Below the pieces are notes generated by a model that made no database searches, was not told the DNA's origin, and saw nothing but the letters and a program-made list of their open reading frames with translations. A DNA stretch of 64,000 nucleotides from Pararge aegeria (taxonomy: Eukaryota; Arthropoda; Insecta; Lepidoptera; Nymphalidae): contig NC_053190.1 in NCBI RefSeq assembly GCF_905163445.1, positions 2,172,501-2,236,500 of the forward strand, given 5' to 3'. Below, in pieces: positions 10,153-21,557 of this stretch (positions within the stretch are counted from its first letter, which is position 1; each line of letters opens with the position of its first letter). Both the position numbers and the translations under genes were made by a program.

Positions 10153-12369
10153 TCTCATTTATTTATTCGCTAGGGTTATTTTTATTTCTTTTTCAGCTTT
10201 TGAAACAGCTATAACCAAATGTTTTACCTAATTGAAATTAGGGAGATTTTCAAAATGTCCCCAGCACATTCCGTGTCGCATTGAGCTTGAGCGCCAACGC
10301 GTGCCGAGATGTTTTGATTGTACAGAATTACGTAATCAAGCGGAAAATTTTGTTTGCTCCGCTCGAGCAATAATTTGACATTATAATTTGTCCTCCTATT
10401 GAGACAAGTACACGCTCTTCCATGAACTTTTAAAACGAGAAGGTTATCAAGACGATATTTCTTTTTTCAAAACGGCGATAAAACTCTTTAAAATCTACAA
10501 ATATAGATGCATTCATCCATGATAAATAATGATTATACTTTGCAATTAACTTTGTATAGATCGCAACTATTTAACATTGAAAATGTAATAAATAAACCTC
10601 GAACTACTTTATATGCACTAGTAGAATAAACTGAACACATTTTGCCTAGGGACTCTTTAAACCAGCTAGAATAAAGAAAATAACTCAATGAATCTTTAAT
10701 TTAGGCAATTCAAAAATATGCCGGGTACATAAAAAATACGCATGTACATAATTCCTACAGCCATTTTTTGAGATACGGTTAAAAATTAGAACGATGTTAG
10801 ATCCCATGCGGCAAGTCTTATGCAAATATCTTGAATTTCTTAAGCTTACGTCAACACTGCAGGTGAGGAGATACAAACGAGTTTGCGTAGTTTCTTACTA
10901 ATTTAACTTTAAGCCTCACATTTTAGGATGACTAGGCTCCTCTAAGAGATAATATAAAGCTGATGCACTTAAATCCGTGCAATTAAGTAGCAACTTATTA
11001 TTTTGTATCTACTGCATATCTGCGGCATATATAGAGAGAGCTATAATGCTATATAAAGATAAAAATAGTTGAAAAATCCAAAAGTGCACGCCTCATAATC
11101 TCATTCATTACAATAAAATTGAGATTATTTGTAAATAATAATTAAACTACATCTAATGCTACCGTGAAGAGTAATAGGCTTCTATCTCTCAAAATACTGA
11201 AGCCTATAAAAAAAAAACAATTCGATAAGTATTTCGCTCCTTATCGTGACCAAAAGATACGGGATCCGCACATACAGACACACGGACATCCAAGACAGAA
11301 CTTTTTTAAACTATAGTTTAAATTTAAAAATATCATGAGTGTTACTCATGATATTTTTAAATCTCTTTAGGATGAGTGATTACTAACATTTGTAAATTTG
11401 AAACTAACACTACGATGGGCACATAACACACTAAACTGGGTTACTTTATATAGAACACCATCTCATGATGACATTGTATATGATTAAAATTACTTATAAT
11501 TCAGTTAATTTCATTAAAATATCACTCCTACAAATAATCACAAATAAAATAACGGTATATAATTATAGCACAATTATGTGGGCAAAACATTGCATAAAGA
11601 TATCTCGTATAAAATAAAAGGTGGTATAAAAGACACTAACAATAAGCAAAAAAAATATTTGACAAAAAAAACGACTTATTTCTTAAATAAATATTTTCTA
11701 CAACAATTTTAAGTCGGTGAAAGTTACTATGTATAGATCATATACTTTGTATTCATTTTTATATCGAAGCAAGAAAAGTGCTAGTAGTTTAAAAAAATAC
11801 TCAAATTCCTACGTGTCATGATATTTGAAAAAAACCAATCCGTTTATAAAAAACAGAGTTCTGAGCTAACAAAAATAAAAAAATACAAACGAACTGAGAA
11901 CCTCCTCCTTTTTCATCATACTGTTGACAAAATTAGTTCTCGCAGTCCTAAAAACAAAAATTCATCAGATATAGCCTCTAATAAAATAATTATAAATTTA
12001 TTGAACTTTGACAACTATTTGCCACTGCTGCTCTCAGATAGTTCGAATCATCATTAGCAATAGTCACAGATGAGTTGCGCTTTCCTCTAAATATTCCAAC
12101 ACCGTTAGAAGCGAGGGTTTGATTTAAATTCATATTAACTTAAGTCAAAGTTACAATTAATTAACCCGTCCGGTGCAGTGGAACTGCATAGTTTACTTCT
12201 ATTGTTACTTGAAACAAAAACTTTAGTGGATTCTCATTCCTGCAATAGTTTTCAACAGTAAATTCCTGAGAAACAGTCCTAAATTTGTTTGTAACCTTAT
12301 GAATAAATAATTTTGTCATGTTTGTGAAATTATTCAATTTTTTTGAAATGCTAATATATATGAAATAGG
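10153..12369. other. Long AT-rich unassigned stretch
   Basis: I see no gene. 11225-11300 ('CTCCTTATCGTGACCAAAAG' then 'ACAGACACACGGACATCC') resembles the 3' end of a dispersed repeat. A perfect foldback sits at 11322. The 79-codon frame at 11818 is Lys/Asn-rich and looks like chance. Confidence 0.45.
11322..11362. repeat. Perfect foldback: 19-bp arms, 3-nt loop
   Basis: Arms 11322-11340 and 11344-11362 are exact reverse complements around GTT. No transposon ends are visible. Confidence 0.95.
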
Positions 12370-12600
12370 ATTATATTCATCATCATCGTCTTCAGCCTAT
12401 TAAGATCCTTACTGCAGGTTTATCACTGGATTTATCCCTTATCACTAGGCACTGTCGGTTTATTCCTAATATGAGTTAGCTTAACTGATACCTTTTGTCA
12501 TGCATTATCAACAACAATTACGACTGACGAATTTTGTTCTCTACGAGGGCCGCAACAACAGTTTTTTAAGCTTTGGGCTGGAACTGAGAATTTCCTGAGG
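12370..12600 (-). repeat. Family S repeat, reverse, decayed
   Basis: Starts TCATCATCATCG and ends 'GGGCTGGAACTGAGAATTTC', corresponding to the ends of the copy at 26425-26640 (TCATCATCCATC ... 'AAGGCTGGTACTGAGAAAAA'). The middle is poorly conserved. Confidence 0.45.
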
Positions 12601-12739
12601 GCAAATTTAATATTTAGGTCGTATTTTCGTCATTCATAGTCAATATGCAAATTATTTTTGCTCAATGTATCATTAATTCCAAAAATTAAATTTAAAAAGA
12701 GTAATTTCCTTACTAATTCTTACCACGATATTAAGCCTT

Positions 12740-12830
12740 TGTTTCTAATATTATAAATGAAAACGGATACGAAGATGTTTGGTTACTCAATTTTTATCAA
12801 TGGTTTAATGGATTCGAATAAAATATGACA
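12740..12830 (+). mobile_element. Family F Helitron-like fragment
   Basis: 'TAATATTATAAATGAAAACG' matches the left end of family F. The right end is missing. Confidence 0.45.
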
Positions 12831-13071
12831 CTAAGTAACCTCAAACGGTTTTTTTATTCAGGAGGATAAATTGTCTCTTCATATCCCTCTGAATCATTTT
12901 GGATAACAAGGTTATTATATTACAATGGAAACTAATTATAGTTTAACGTGACAAACCAGACTTAGAGCAACTATTACAATAAGTTTTTACTTGTGATAAT
13001 AGGTAATAGGATACTTTGGACTTTTACCTTACAGCTATCATCTAATAATACCTTTGTGGTAATTTAAATTT

Positions 13072-13313
13072 TTAACCTAGTAGTTATGACTTTGCCTTTA
13101 CTCTTAGGAAGCCGAGTTCAAATCGCGCACCAGCTCTAACTTTTTTTATTAGCGTTTGAAATCAATGAAATATCACTTCTTTTAACGTGCATGCCTGAGA
13201 ATTCTCAAACTCTTATGAAGTCCACAAATCCGCATTTGGCCAGCGTGGTGGACTACACCTCAGACCCGTGCCCTGTAGTGGGCCGGTAATGGGTTTATAT
13301 TATAATGATGATG
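13072..13313 (+). mobile_element. SINE family A copy, interrupted at its tail
   Basis: Partial head ('CCGAGTTCAAATCGCGCACC'), body 'GTGCATGCCTGAGAATTC', 'CAGCGTGGTGGACTACACC', 'GTGGGCCGGTAATGGG', then a short AATGATGATG tail. ATGATGAT reappears at 16976-16983, just after the LINE, which suggests the LINE entered this tail. Confidence 0.8.
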
Positions 13314-13644
13314 CTTATATTGCTTAAGCTTCGTAATATATTTTGAGTCTTGTTTTTTTTTTTTTTTTAGCAAGGAATGTAAAAATTTGGTTATATCTTG
13401 TTGTAAACAATTATTTTACTTTTGTTCCTTTATTTGTTATTTTTTAAAGAAGCTGGTGGTTTGATGTTTGGGTACATTTTGCATATTTTGTATTTTGGTA
13501 CTTTTTTTTTTTTTTTTTGTTTTTTTACTATTTATATAAGTATATATATAGGTAAGTTTATATTTATTATTGTATTATATAATTTAGTATATATATATTA
13601 TTGTTATTATTCTTATTTTTACAAGGTATTTATCTCTTATTTAT

Positions 13645-16614
13645 ATGTCATCCTCAGATACTAATGCAGATAGTGATCTATTTCTGTCATTGTCCTCCGT
13701 TGATGAGTCACTAAGTGGTTCAAGTTTCCACAGTGCTACAGCAGCCTCATTTCCACTCAATGTCACTCTAAATTCCCATTTCTCTGACTGTGTGAAAAAC
13801 TTTAATGTTATTCACATTAATGCCCAAAGCATTCCGGCTCATTATCTTGATTTGCTTGCGTCAATTGAGTCCCAAAATATTCATGCCGTTTTAATTTCGG
13901 AGTCCTGGTTGAAACCCTGTTTGCCTTCGACGTCATATTCATTGCCTGGGTTTCATCTGATTCGCAATGATCGCATGAGCAAGGGTGGTGGTGGTGTGGC
14001 GATCTATCTTAGATCTTATATTCCTTTTAAAATTATTAGTTCGTCATGCCAGCCGCCGCCTATTGATTCTGCTGAGCATCTTCTGGTAGAAATATCATTA
14101 GCTAAGACTAAAACCCTGTTAGGGGTTTTCTATAGCCCTTCTCTCTTAATAAATTATTTCTCTTCTTTCGAAGCTTTACTTGAATCATTTGTGCCGAATT
14201 ATAGCCAGACTATTATAATGGGCGATTTTAATACTTGTCTGCTTAAAGGCGATAGTCGAGCTAGAAAATTTGTCTCCATTATCGAATCTAGTAATATGCA
14301 TATTCTTCCTTTATCAGCTACTCACAAACTTCCGAACTGTTCTCCTTCTCTTCTTGACTTAATAATAGTCTCGTCTCCGGATCTTATTTCAAAGTATGGC
14401 CAGTGTTCTGCCGATGCTTTTTCTTATCATGACTTGATTTTTCTTTCATATAAACTACGTCCTCCTAAAATTAAACCTAAAACACTTCTGCGGCGTAATT
14501 TTGGTGGAATGGATATCGATCGATTGTGTGATGATGCTTGCAAAATAGACTGGTCAGTGGTTGAAAATGCACCATGCATTGAAGATAAGGTTGCTGTTTT
14601 TAACTCTTTTTTAACTCAACTTTATGATACTCATGCACCCATAAAGATAGTAAAGCTAAAACATTTGCCTGCTCCCTGGCTAACTGACGACCTGAAAAGT
14701 CTTATATTAAAGAAAAACGTTGCAAAGTCCAGACTCAAGGCAAAGCAATCTGATGAAAACCAGAGAAAGTATATTAAAATCAGGAATCGCTGCAATACAT
14801 TGTGTAGAGATGCACAACGACGCCATATTCATACTTCAGTCGAGGACGGCGACTCATCCCGGGTCTGGAAATTTCTTGAAACTGTTGGAGTTGGTAAATC
14901 ATCCCATAATTCATCCCCTTCTAGTGTTGATATTGAACATTTGAATCAATATTTCTCATCTCCTCTTAACTCTTTTAATAGTTCAGATAAAGCTAATACT
15001 CTTCATTCTCTTTCCGTAACTCCAACTCCCGCTTATCCTCCGTTCACTTTTAGTCAATTCTCTGAATGTGATGTTAAGAAGAGCATATTGTCCGTCTCTT
15101 CGAATGCAGTTGGTAGCGACGACGTTAGCCGTAATATGATTATTCCTCTCATAAGTATTATTTCGCCTATTATCACTCACATTTTAAATGAGTCCATCTC
15201 TTCTTGCAAGTTTCCTGAAGCTTGGAAGAGTGCGCATGTTGTTCCTCTCCCTAAAAAGGCTAATCCTTCAAAGTTCTGCGATTTCCGTCCTATCTCTATC
15301 TTACCGTTTCTTTCTAAAGTCCTTGAAAAACTTACTTACCAACAACTAAACCTTTTCCTTAATAGGCAGTGCTTACTTAATCCTCTCCAATCTGGTTTCC
15401 GTTCCGGTCATAGTACGGCTACTGCTCTGATGAAAGTTACTGACGACATTCGTTGGGGCATGGATAATAAACAACTAACTGTGTTGACCTTGCTGGATTT
15501 TAGCAATGCTTTTAACACTGTAGATTTCGATGTACTGTTGGCTATTTTACGTTCTCTTAACATATCTCCATCTGTGATTGACTGGTTTCGTAGTTACCTT
15601 CAGGGACGTCGGCAGCGTATTCGCGTTGAAGAGACTTATTCATCTTGGTGTGATATCTCTGCCGGCGTGCCTCAAGGGGGCGTGTTGTCACCATTACTCT
15701 TTTCTGTTTTCATTAATTCTATTACTCAAAAACTCTCTTCTCTCTATCACATGTATGCGGATGATGTTCAAATTTATACTCAAACATCTCTTGAGAATCT
15801 TCCGACAGCCGTTTCAAGGATGAATAAAGATTTAAGTGTTATCCTGGAATGGAGTAGATCCTATGGCCTCACTGTAAATCCTAAAAAATCTCAGGTGATT
15901 ATTATCGGTAGTCGGAACCTAATCTCAAGAGTTGACTGGTTTTCCTTGCCGCCCATAGAATTCAATAGCTTCATAGTTCCCTACTCTGACAGCGTTAGAA
16001 ATCTGGGTGTAACTATGGATTCCACTCTAAGTTGGACTAATCACTTAAAGGAAGTCAGCAGGAAAACTTTTGCATCTCTAGGTTCTTTGCGTCGCCTTCA
16101 ATTTTTCCTTCCGATTCCTACCAAGATTATGTTAGCACAGACTCTCCTTCTTCCTATTCTGGATTACGCTGACGCAAGCTTTGTTAACCTAACTGACGAT
16201 CAGTTAAATAAACTTGAGAGACTTCAAAACATTAGCATTCGGTTCATATTTGGGTTACGTAAATATGACCATGTATCACAATTTCGCTCTCGTCTCAAGT
16301 GGTTACCTATTCGACTTCGCCGGAATTTGCACATTCTTTCTATTCTCTACTGTGTGTTGTTTTTTCCTTCTTCTCCACCTTATTTAAAGGAAAAATTTGA
16401 ATTCGTTGGTCGCCCTGGTGAAGTTCTCCGTACTGCAAGGAAATTGATCTTAAGGGTGCCTTCACATAATTCATCTTTCTTCCACCGATCTTTCACTGTT
16501 CAGGCTGTTAAGCTTTGGAATGCCTTGCCTCTTGAAATCCGAGAGGCACAGTCTATTACCATTTTTAAAAAACTTGTCAAAGATCATTTTCTGTTTGCAT
16601 CTGCGGATCTTTAA
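13645..16614 (+). CDS. LINE ORF2 protein: endonuclease plus reverse transcriptase
   Basis: 989 residues, uninterrupted. A Ser-rich leader (1-50) is followed by an APE-type endonuclease (about 52-270): HINAQS (Asn59), LISESWL (Glu86), GGGGVAIYLRS, IMGDFN (Asp194, Asn196) and FSYHDLIF (His262). The reverse transcriptase (about 480-770) has FRPISILPFLSKVLEKL, NPLQSGFRSGHSTATAL, LLDFSNAFNTVDFD (Asp618), GVPQGGVLSPLLF and YADD (704-707). The C-terminal region carries LWNALP near the end. These motifs place it in the Jockey/CR1/L2 group of LINEs; the exact clade needs a tree. The protein would nick target DNA and copy its own RNA by target-primed reverse transcription. An oddity is Tyr where many relatives have Asp in the SDH motif of the endonuclease. 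The start at 13645 is simply the first Met of the frame. The small frames at 13422, 14720 and 15578 (plus) and 14983 (minus) are chance or shadow frames. Confidence 0.93.
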   Translation: MSSSDTNADSDLFLSLSSVDESLSGSSFHSATAASFPLNVTLNSHFSDCVKNFNVIHINAQSIPAHYLDLLASIESQNIHAVLISESWLKPCLPSTSYSLPGFHLIRNDRMSKGGGGVAIYLRSYIPFKIISSSCQPPPIDSAEHLLVEISLAKTKTLLGVFYSPSLLINYFSSFEALLESFVPNYSQTIIMGDFNTCLLKGDSRARKFVSIIESSNMHILPLSATHKLPNCSPSLLDLIIVSSPDLISKYGQCSADAFSYHDLIFLSYKLRPPKIKPKTLLRRNFGGMDIDRLCDDACKIDWSVVENAPCIEDKVAVFNSFLTQLYDTHAPIKIVKLKHLPAPWLTDDLKSLILKKNVAKSRLKAKQSDENQRKYIKIRNRCNTLCRDAQRRHIHTSVEDGDSSRVWKFLETVGVGKSSHNSSPSSVDIEHLNQYFSSPLNSFNSSDKANTLHSLSVTPTPAYPPFTFSQFSECDVKKSILSVSSNAVGSDDVSRNMIIPLISIISPIITHILNESISSCKFPEAWKSAHVVPLPKKANPSKFCDFRPISILPFLSKVLEKLTYQQLNLFLNRQCLLNPLQSGFRSGHSTATALMKVTDDIRWGMDNKQLTVLTLLDFSNAFNTVDFDVLLAILRSLNISPSVIDWFRSYLQGRRQRIRVEETYSSWCDISAGVPQGGVLSPLLFSVFINSITQKLSSLYHMYADDVQIYTQTSLENLPTAVSRMNKDLSVILEWSRSYGLTVNPKKSQVIIIGSRNLISRVDWFSLPPIEFNSFIVPYSDSVRNLGVTMDSTLSWTNHLKEVSRKTFASLGSLRRLQFFLPIPTKIMLAQTLLLPILDYADASFVNLTDDQLNKLERLQNISIRFIFGLRKYDHVSQFRSRLKWLPIRLRRNLHILSILYCVLFFPSSPPYLKEKFEFVGRPGEVLRTARKLILRVPSHNSSFFHRSFTVQAVKLWNALPLEIREAQSITIFKKLVKDHFLFASADL

Positions 16615-16958
16615 ACTTGCCTATTCCCTTCTTTTTTATTTGTGGTTTGACAATATTGTATATATTTATTTATTATTGATATTAATTATATAGGTATATA
16701 TTAATTATTATCACTATCTATATATTTTATTGTAAGTTTGTTATATTTACATATTATATTTGTATATATAGGTTTATGCATGTTTACTTGCAACACAGTA
16801 CTGTTAAATGCACCACCTACCTCTCTTCTTGAGCTGTTTTTAGCGCCTTTGGTTGCCTGGAAGAGATCGCTATGTAGCGATAAGGCCGCCAAATTGTATA
16901 CCTTTTGTTAAATTTTTACTGTTAATTTGTTATGTTTATGTGGTGTGCAATAAAAGTG
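16615..16958 (+). promoter_or_regulatory. LINE 3' UTR with conserved hairpin
   Basis: ATCGCTA at about 16865 and TAGCGAT pair around TG to form a small hairpin, followed by AAGGCCGCC. The same motif sits near the 3' ends of truncated copies at 34600, 45930, 62341 and 63012. This conservation fits a template-recognition signal for the reverse transcriptase, which is an inference. 'TGCAATAAAAGTG' just before the tail includes an AATAAA signal. Confidence 0.55.
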
Positions 16959-16976
16959 TATTCATTCATTCATTCA

Positions 16977-17939
16977 TGATGATTTTTTTTCTCTGTTTGT
17001 AAAGATATTATACAAAATCAAAAAGTCAAATAAAAAGTTTTATGATTATTTTTAGGATAGGATAAATTAGGAACTTCGTTAAATTTTTAAGCTTTCATAA
17101 GCCAATTTGTTCATATCTTATGCCTTTTGGGGTTCAATTTTCCATTTCATTTTTCATATTAACTTCGGTGACAATAATGCGGTACCATGGAGCTAGTCTA
17201 TGATATGAATCTTTCATATGTAATTATCTCTACTATAGTAAATGTGTAGTCATCGAATTATAATACTCAAAAACTGATCGGCAAATGGTAATCAGAGTTT
17301 GATGATAGAATAGCCTTCAAAAGCTCATTTTTAATAAACATTACAAAATAATTAATCGTCATCATAAATATTAAACATGAGACGAAATATTTCAACTAAA
17401 CATTTACACGGTAATTTATTGCAGTTTTAGTCTGACGCCATTAGCGTTAGCCGCAAATGTGCTGCATTTAACTAGCAACCTTCTAACTCCCATTAGAAGT
17501 GAGGTCCTGATTTAAATTCATATCAACACCCGGTTGGAGTTGAAATCAAATGAGCCGTCCGATGCAGCGAAAATGCACAGTTTATATCCATTGTTATTTC
17601 CATCAAACACTTCAGATACTTCTATGCACACCTTATCTTTGAGCTTACTTAGCCGATTTGTTTTACGTTGTAGGCTCTCGAATAGACCTTACTATATTTA
17701 TTTAATTGCTTTAACAATCTCCCATTCTATGCATTACATTATATTTGACTGCTTCATTGAGTATGGGTGTTGCGAGAATTTGATTAATGACTTATTACTT
17801 ATATATATATTTCTAAATTTTCTGAATATTTTATGTTGATGTGATTTTAAATATATTTTTATTATAATTTTGCTGTTGCCCGCCTAATAATGTCTGAGTT
17901 TTTATTACGATTTGTTAAAAGTTCCTTTAATATTCTTGA
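16977..17939. other. Unassigned AT-rich DNA
   Basis: No gene recognised. The 101-codon frame at 17534-17839 is hydrophobic, AT-driven and without a recognisable family. Confidence 0.4.
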
Positions 17940-18185
17940 ACTTAAAATTATTCTATCTCAGTCTCAATGATGCTAGCAACCTCTATGCTAGATTTTGTCA
18001 ATATTGGTTTAACTTTTAAGGTTACTAAGTTTTTTAATCCGTCAAAATCAGTCCCCGGAGCATTCCAGAAATTGAAAGTATCTGCAGCGCAAGCTATTGA
18101 GTGCTAAATTTTGTCAAAATCGGTGCAATAGCTGAGCTAAAGATAGTTAACAAATAAAATATATACAAATAAACAGATACATAAT
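17940..18185 (+). repeat. Dispersed repeat fragment
   Basis: 'CAAAATCGGTGCAATAGCTG' followed by AATA/ACAAATAAACAGATAC resembles the tail region of common lepidopteran repeats. A related 'TTTTGTCAATATTGG' phrase lies near 17995. Borders uncertain. Confidence 0.35.
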
Positions 18186-19310
18186 TATGCATATAGATAT
18201 AGAAAATTACTATACTTACTTATATATTTCTTTGACATATGTTATATTTATAAAGGAGTAATAAGAAAATTTATGTAATTCAAACAAGCAACAAGGTGTC
18301 ACAAAATTGAATATAAATCAAAGGTACGAAAAACAGGAGCCGTTTTATAATCGTGGCCCCAACTAATCAAGATGCGGACCACGTGATTTATCTTGTGTCA
18401 AAGTTGAAATTAATTCAAAACAAGAGGCGTATTACCAAGTAGAAATTGAAGTTGGATACCTTAGAATGTTAGAAATAAAGACTATTTTCCCACAAACTTA
18501 ATTTAAACAATAACTATACCGCAATAGTTATTATCGTCGCAATCGTTAGAACATCGTGAAATAAATGACTGTAATAATCAATAATTTAAAGTCTTTTACT
18601 AAAATACAGCTTAAAGATTTACTTTAATTTATATACGGTTAAACTTGCATTCGTTTATTACCTTTTTTTAGTTTAATTATTGCACATGTAGGTATTTCAT
18701 GTTGCAAAATGGATATACATCGTCGAACTTCAAAAAGATACCTGTTATTAATACGTAGCAATTTTACTCCATGTCAATACTATATTTGTTTTTATTTAAA
18801 AATACCAATGACTTAGTCTTATAACGGGCTTACTTACTTACCAAACTATTGGATCTACAAGATTAAAGAATTCTTTTAGTACTGATGGGTAGCACGTGGA
18901 ATAAAGGCAAGATGACGAAGATTGAGTCTGATATTAAATTGGTGAAGAGACGGAATACAGTAACCCTAAAGGAAGTACTTACTAAAATCAATGTTATTAT
19001 TATGTTAGGTAATCTCGTATTTAATAGTCAACTAATAAATATCTATGTATAATATATATCAATGCGTAGCAATTTTGATTTGATATGCAGTATTAATAGT
19101 ATGGGTGACAAAACGGGACCCTGAAAAACGCCAACGTAGATAAGTTTAAGTTCGGAGTAAAATCAAACGCAATTTCATAACCTTATCAATTAAAACCAAT
19201 ATTGAGACTTAATTTTAGTTTGAAAGCATAAATTTAAAGTTTTTAAGGGACAGATTTAAAACAAACTCAAATGGAAACAATAAAATCAAATTTGGTTTAG
19301 TTTCATATTA
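18186..19310. other. Unassigned AT-rich DNA
   Basis: No gene or repeat recognised. Confidence 0.4.
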
Positions 19311-19580
19311 AATCCTTTTATAAAATGTATCTCAGCCCGCATGTAACATATGAATATCCCGACGCGGGTTCGCAACACAATAAATACATATTTCATGAAG
19401 TGCTATTGAATAACAATCGTGTACGTCGGCCGCGCGTACATTGACACATATTAAAATGGACTGAACCTTTAAGTGTATTGGATTTTTATACGGACTATTG
19501 CCTCTTTTGGCACATGTTGCATGTACGAGCTTTTAAGTTCAAAATGTTTTATGAATGTTATGAATTGCGGTGCACAAACA
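19311..19580 (+). repeat. Direct repeat P, copy 1
   Basis: Starts AATCCTTTTATAAAATG and runs through 'GACGCGGGTTCGCAACACAA' and 'CGTGTACGTCGGCCGCG' to 'ATGAATTGCGGTGCAC'. It is highly similar to 19799-20085, at an offset of 488 bp. Confidence 0.9.
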
Positions 19581-19798
19581 TTAACACATTGTTTTGACTT
19601 GTGAATTCGTAAAAAGGGGGAATTCTTATTTTATGGCATTGTTTTGGCCATATTACTCATTAATTTATATTTGGTTGAATTCTTATTGTTTTTAAATTCT
19701 TTTGCATTTTACATGACACAACATCAAGTTTATTTAATTCAAATTATGTGGAGAAGTGATGAATATCTTTGGTAATGATATACTACACAATGTACTAG

Positions 19799-20085
19799 AA
19801 TCCTTTTATAAAATTTTGTTCGGTTTGTATGTAACGTACGAATATCTCGACGCGGGTTCGCAACACAATAAATACATATTTCATGAAGTGCTATTGAATA
19901 ACAATCGTGTACGTCGGCCGCGTGTACATTGACACATATTAAAATGGACTGAACCTTTAAGTGTATTGGATTTTTATGCGGACTATTGCCTCTTTTGGCA
20001 CATGTTGAATTTATACGAGCTTTTAAATTCAAAGTGTTTTGAAGTGTTTTATATATAAAATGAATTGCGGTACATAAATTGTAAC
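19799..20085 (+). repeat. Direct repeat P, copy 2
   Basis: Near-identical over the central 160 bp to copy 1 ('CAATAAATACATATTTCATG', 'ACTGAACCTTTAAGTGTATT'). It diverges at both ends and has small insertions ('GAAGTGTTTTATATATAAAA') before the shared ATGAATTGCGGT. The 97-codon minus frame at 19739-20032 lies in this repeat and is not conserved as coding. Confidence 0.9.
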
Positions 20086-20126
20086 AATACTAAACACTAC
20101 TAAGGAAAAAATGCGGTTGTACTCGT

Positions 20127-20180
20127 AAGTGATGATGCAGTCTGAGAAAGTAACGGTCTAACCCGTTATAACCTAACGTG
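20127..20180 (-). mobile_element. SINE family B 3' fragment
   Basis: 'AAGTGATGATGCAGTCTGAG' is the reverse of the B 3' segment, with 'GGTCTAACCCGTTATAACC' after it. Very short. Confidence 0.45.
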
Positions 20181-20659
20181 TGGTAGAGTGAAAAAATGAG
20201 CTTAGGTTAGGAGCAAAATCTATTGACAATGATAGTAAGAGATTGGTGGTGATAATTGTGTTTTATATTTATTATTGAACATTTTGTTTCAGGTAAGTAC
20301 ACAACTTAGTAAGAGTAAGTGACAAAACAGGTTTGTTGAATGTGACAAAACGGAAACAGCATAAATACAGGTAAATATTTTGAACGTCGCTGACTATTCT
20401 TTTTCTTTGTTTTTATTCTGTATAAAATAGGATACGGTGACTGACTGGTCTAACAACTGTACAGCGTAAACGATTTGACGGACTGGACTTTAATTTAACA
20501 CACCTATAGCTTTTATGAAGAAAGCGTCTGCTTAGAAAGGATTCCGGAAAGGGATCAGAGTAGGAACTAAAATTGTAAAAATAATAAATACATTAAACTT
20601 AAAGGCCAATTGCAAGCGCTGACGAACTTAGTGTATAAACCGTTTAGGCGTATGGGTTT
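20181..20659. other. Unassigned DNA
   Basis: 'GTGACAAAACAGG' and 'GTGACAAAACGG' recur within 30 bp near 20322-20350. Nothing else recognised. Confidence 0.35.
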
Positions 20660-21000
20660 TATGCAACGAGTAACAGAATAACGAGATACCGTTGAAGGGT
20701 GCATAAGTATATATACCCTGTAATAATATTAAATCAAAAGAAACATGTTTATTTTCCATAAAAACTAATTCAAAACATTCTAAGTGTTTATTTGGTTAAT
20801 TCAATTGAATATAAAAGACCAACACGTGCTTAGAACCTACGCATCGCGCACTTTTGCATATGATGTTAGGGCTGTGTCTGATTTGTTTACTCATAAAATT
20901 ATTAGCAATTCGGTTTTACAGGTAAGTCTCAGAGACTGTATATAATGTACCTCGAAAGCCTTTTTTCGTATTATTTCGATTTTCATTTACACGTCGTATA
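20660..21000 (+). mobile_element. MITE family V, second copy
   Basis: Left end TATGCAACGAGTAAC and right end 'TTTACACGTCGTATA' are degenerate versions of the TIRs of the copy at 9252-9619. The interior aligns in the opposite orientation ('TGATGTTAGGGCTGTGTCTG', 'CAGGTAAGTCTCAGAGAC'). 341 bp, no coding. Confidence 0.7.
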
Positions 21001-21557
21001 ACTACCATACCTCTAAAAGGATAGCCTAACCGGGCGGTTAGCTCTTGAGAATGTATCCTTCTCCAACCTTCCCTATCATCTCTCTGTCCAATTTTACAAA
21101 ATCCCTACCAAAGCTTTCATTTAATTTTTCCCACAAATTCCAGTCTCGGTCGTCCTTTTCCTCTTGCCCTCTATTTCTCCCTACATTATGTTCGAGATAA
21201 ATTCACCAGCAGGTGACCAATCATTATTCCTCTTCTGATTTGGGGAGTAAAAAAAAAATTTGAGAACCAATCCACCGAATAGATTCATTCATTAAAACAT
21301 ATTGATTTCATATTATTCCCTTGCTCTTAATCCGCTAGTAGCATTACTCTACTCGCGGCATTGTCTCGACACAATGCCGATTCGCTCTCCAGGTTTAAAT
21401 ACCTAGTCCGTCGATAACTAATGCGATTGGAATTTGAATTAAGCATCCGCCAATATTGTTATTATGTATTACATTGTTAGGTAAACTAGACATGAAACTT
21501 AGATATATGGAATAACTTTATTTCGGTCAGTCAATTATGCAGTCGGTCAATTATTCG
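21001..21557. other. Unassigned; possible LINE remnant at 21025-21240
   Basis: The GC-richer part at 21025-21240 can be read on the minus strand as a LINE-like C-terminal phrase (a KDDRDW segment), but stops intervene and I cannot support a family. Confidence 0.25.

Larger units (their letters stand above)
13314..16976 (+). mobile_element. Non-LTR retrotransposon with intact ORF2, (ATTC)n tail
   Basis: Comprises a T-rich leader of about 330 bp, one long ORF (13645-16614), an AT-rich 3' UTR of about 360 bp and an ATTC tail at about 16959-16975. The 3' UTR contains the conserved landmark 'TGCCTGGAAGAGATCGC' plus TATGTAGCGATAAGGCCGCC, which folds into a 7-bp hairpin and recurs in many truncated copies in this window. 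The 8-bp ATGATGAT on both sides is compatible with a target duplication, but it is low complexity. No separate ORF1 is visible: either the element is 5'-truncated or the family has a single ORF. The 5' boundary is inferred from the end of the SINE. Confidence 0.85.

Noticed and set aside
13422..13664. Possible ORF1 of the LINE
   Set aside because: Low-complexity Phe/Tyr/Ile-rich translation of a T-rich leader with no ORF1 features.
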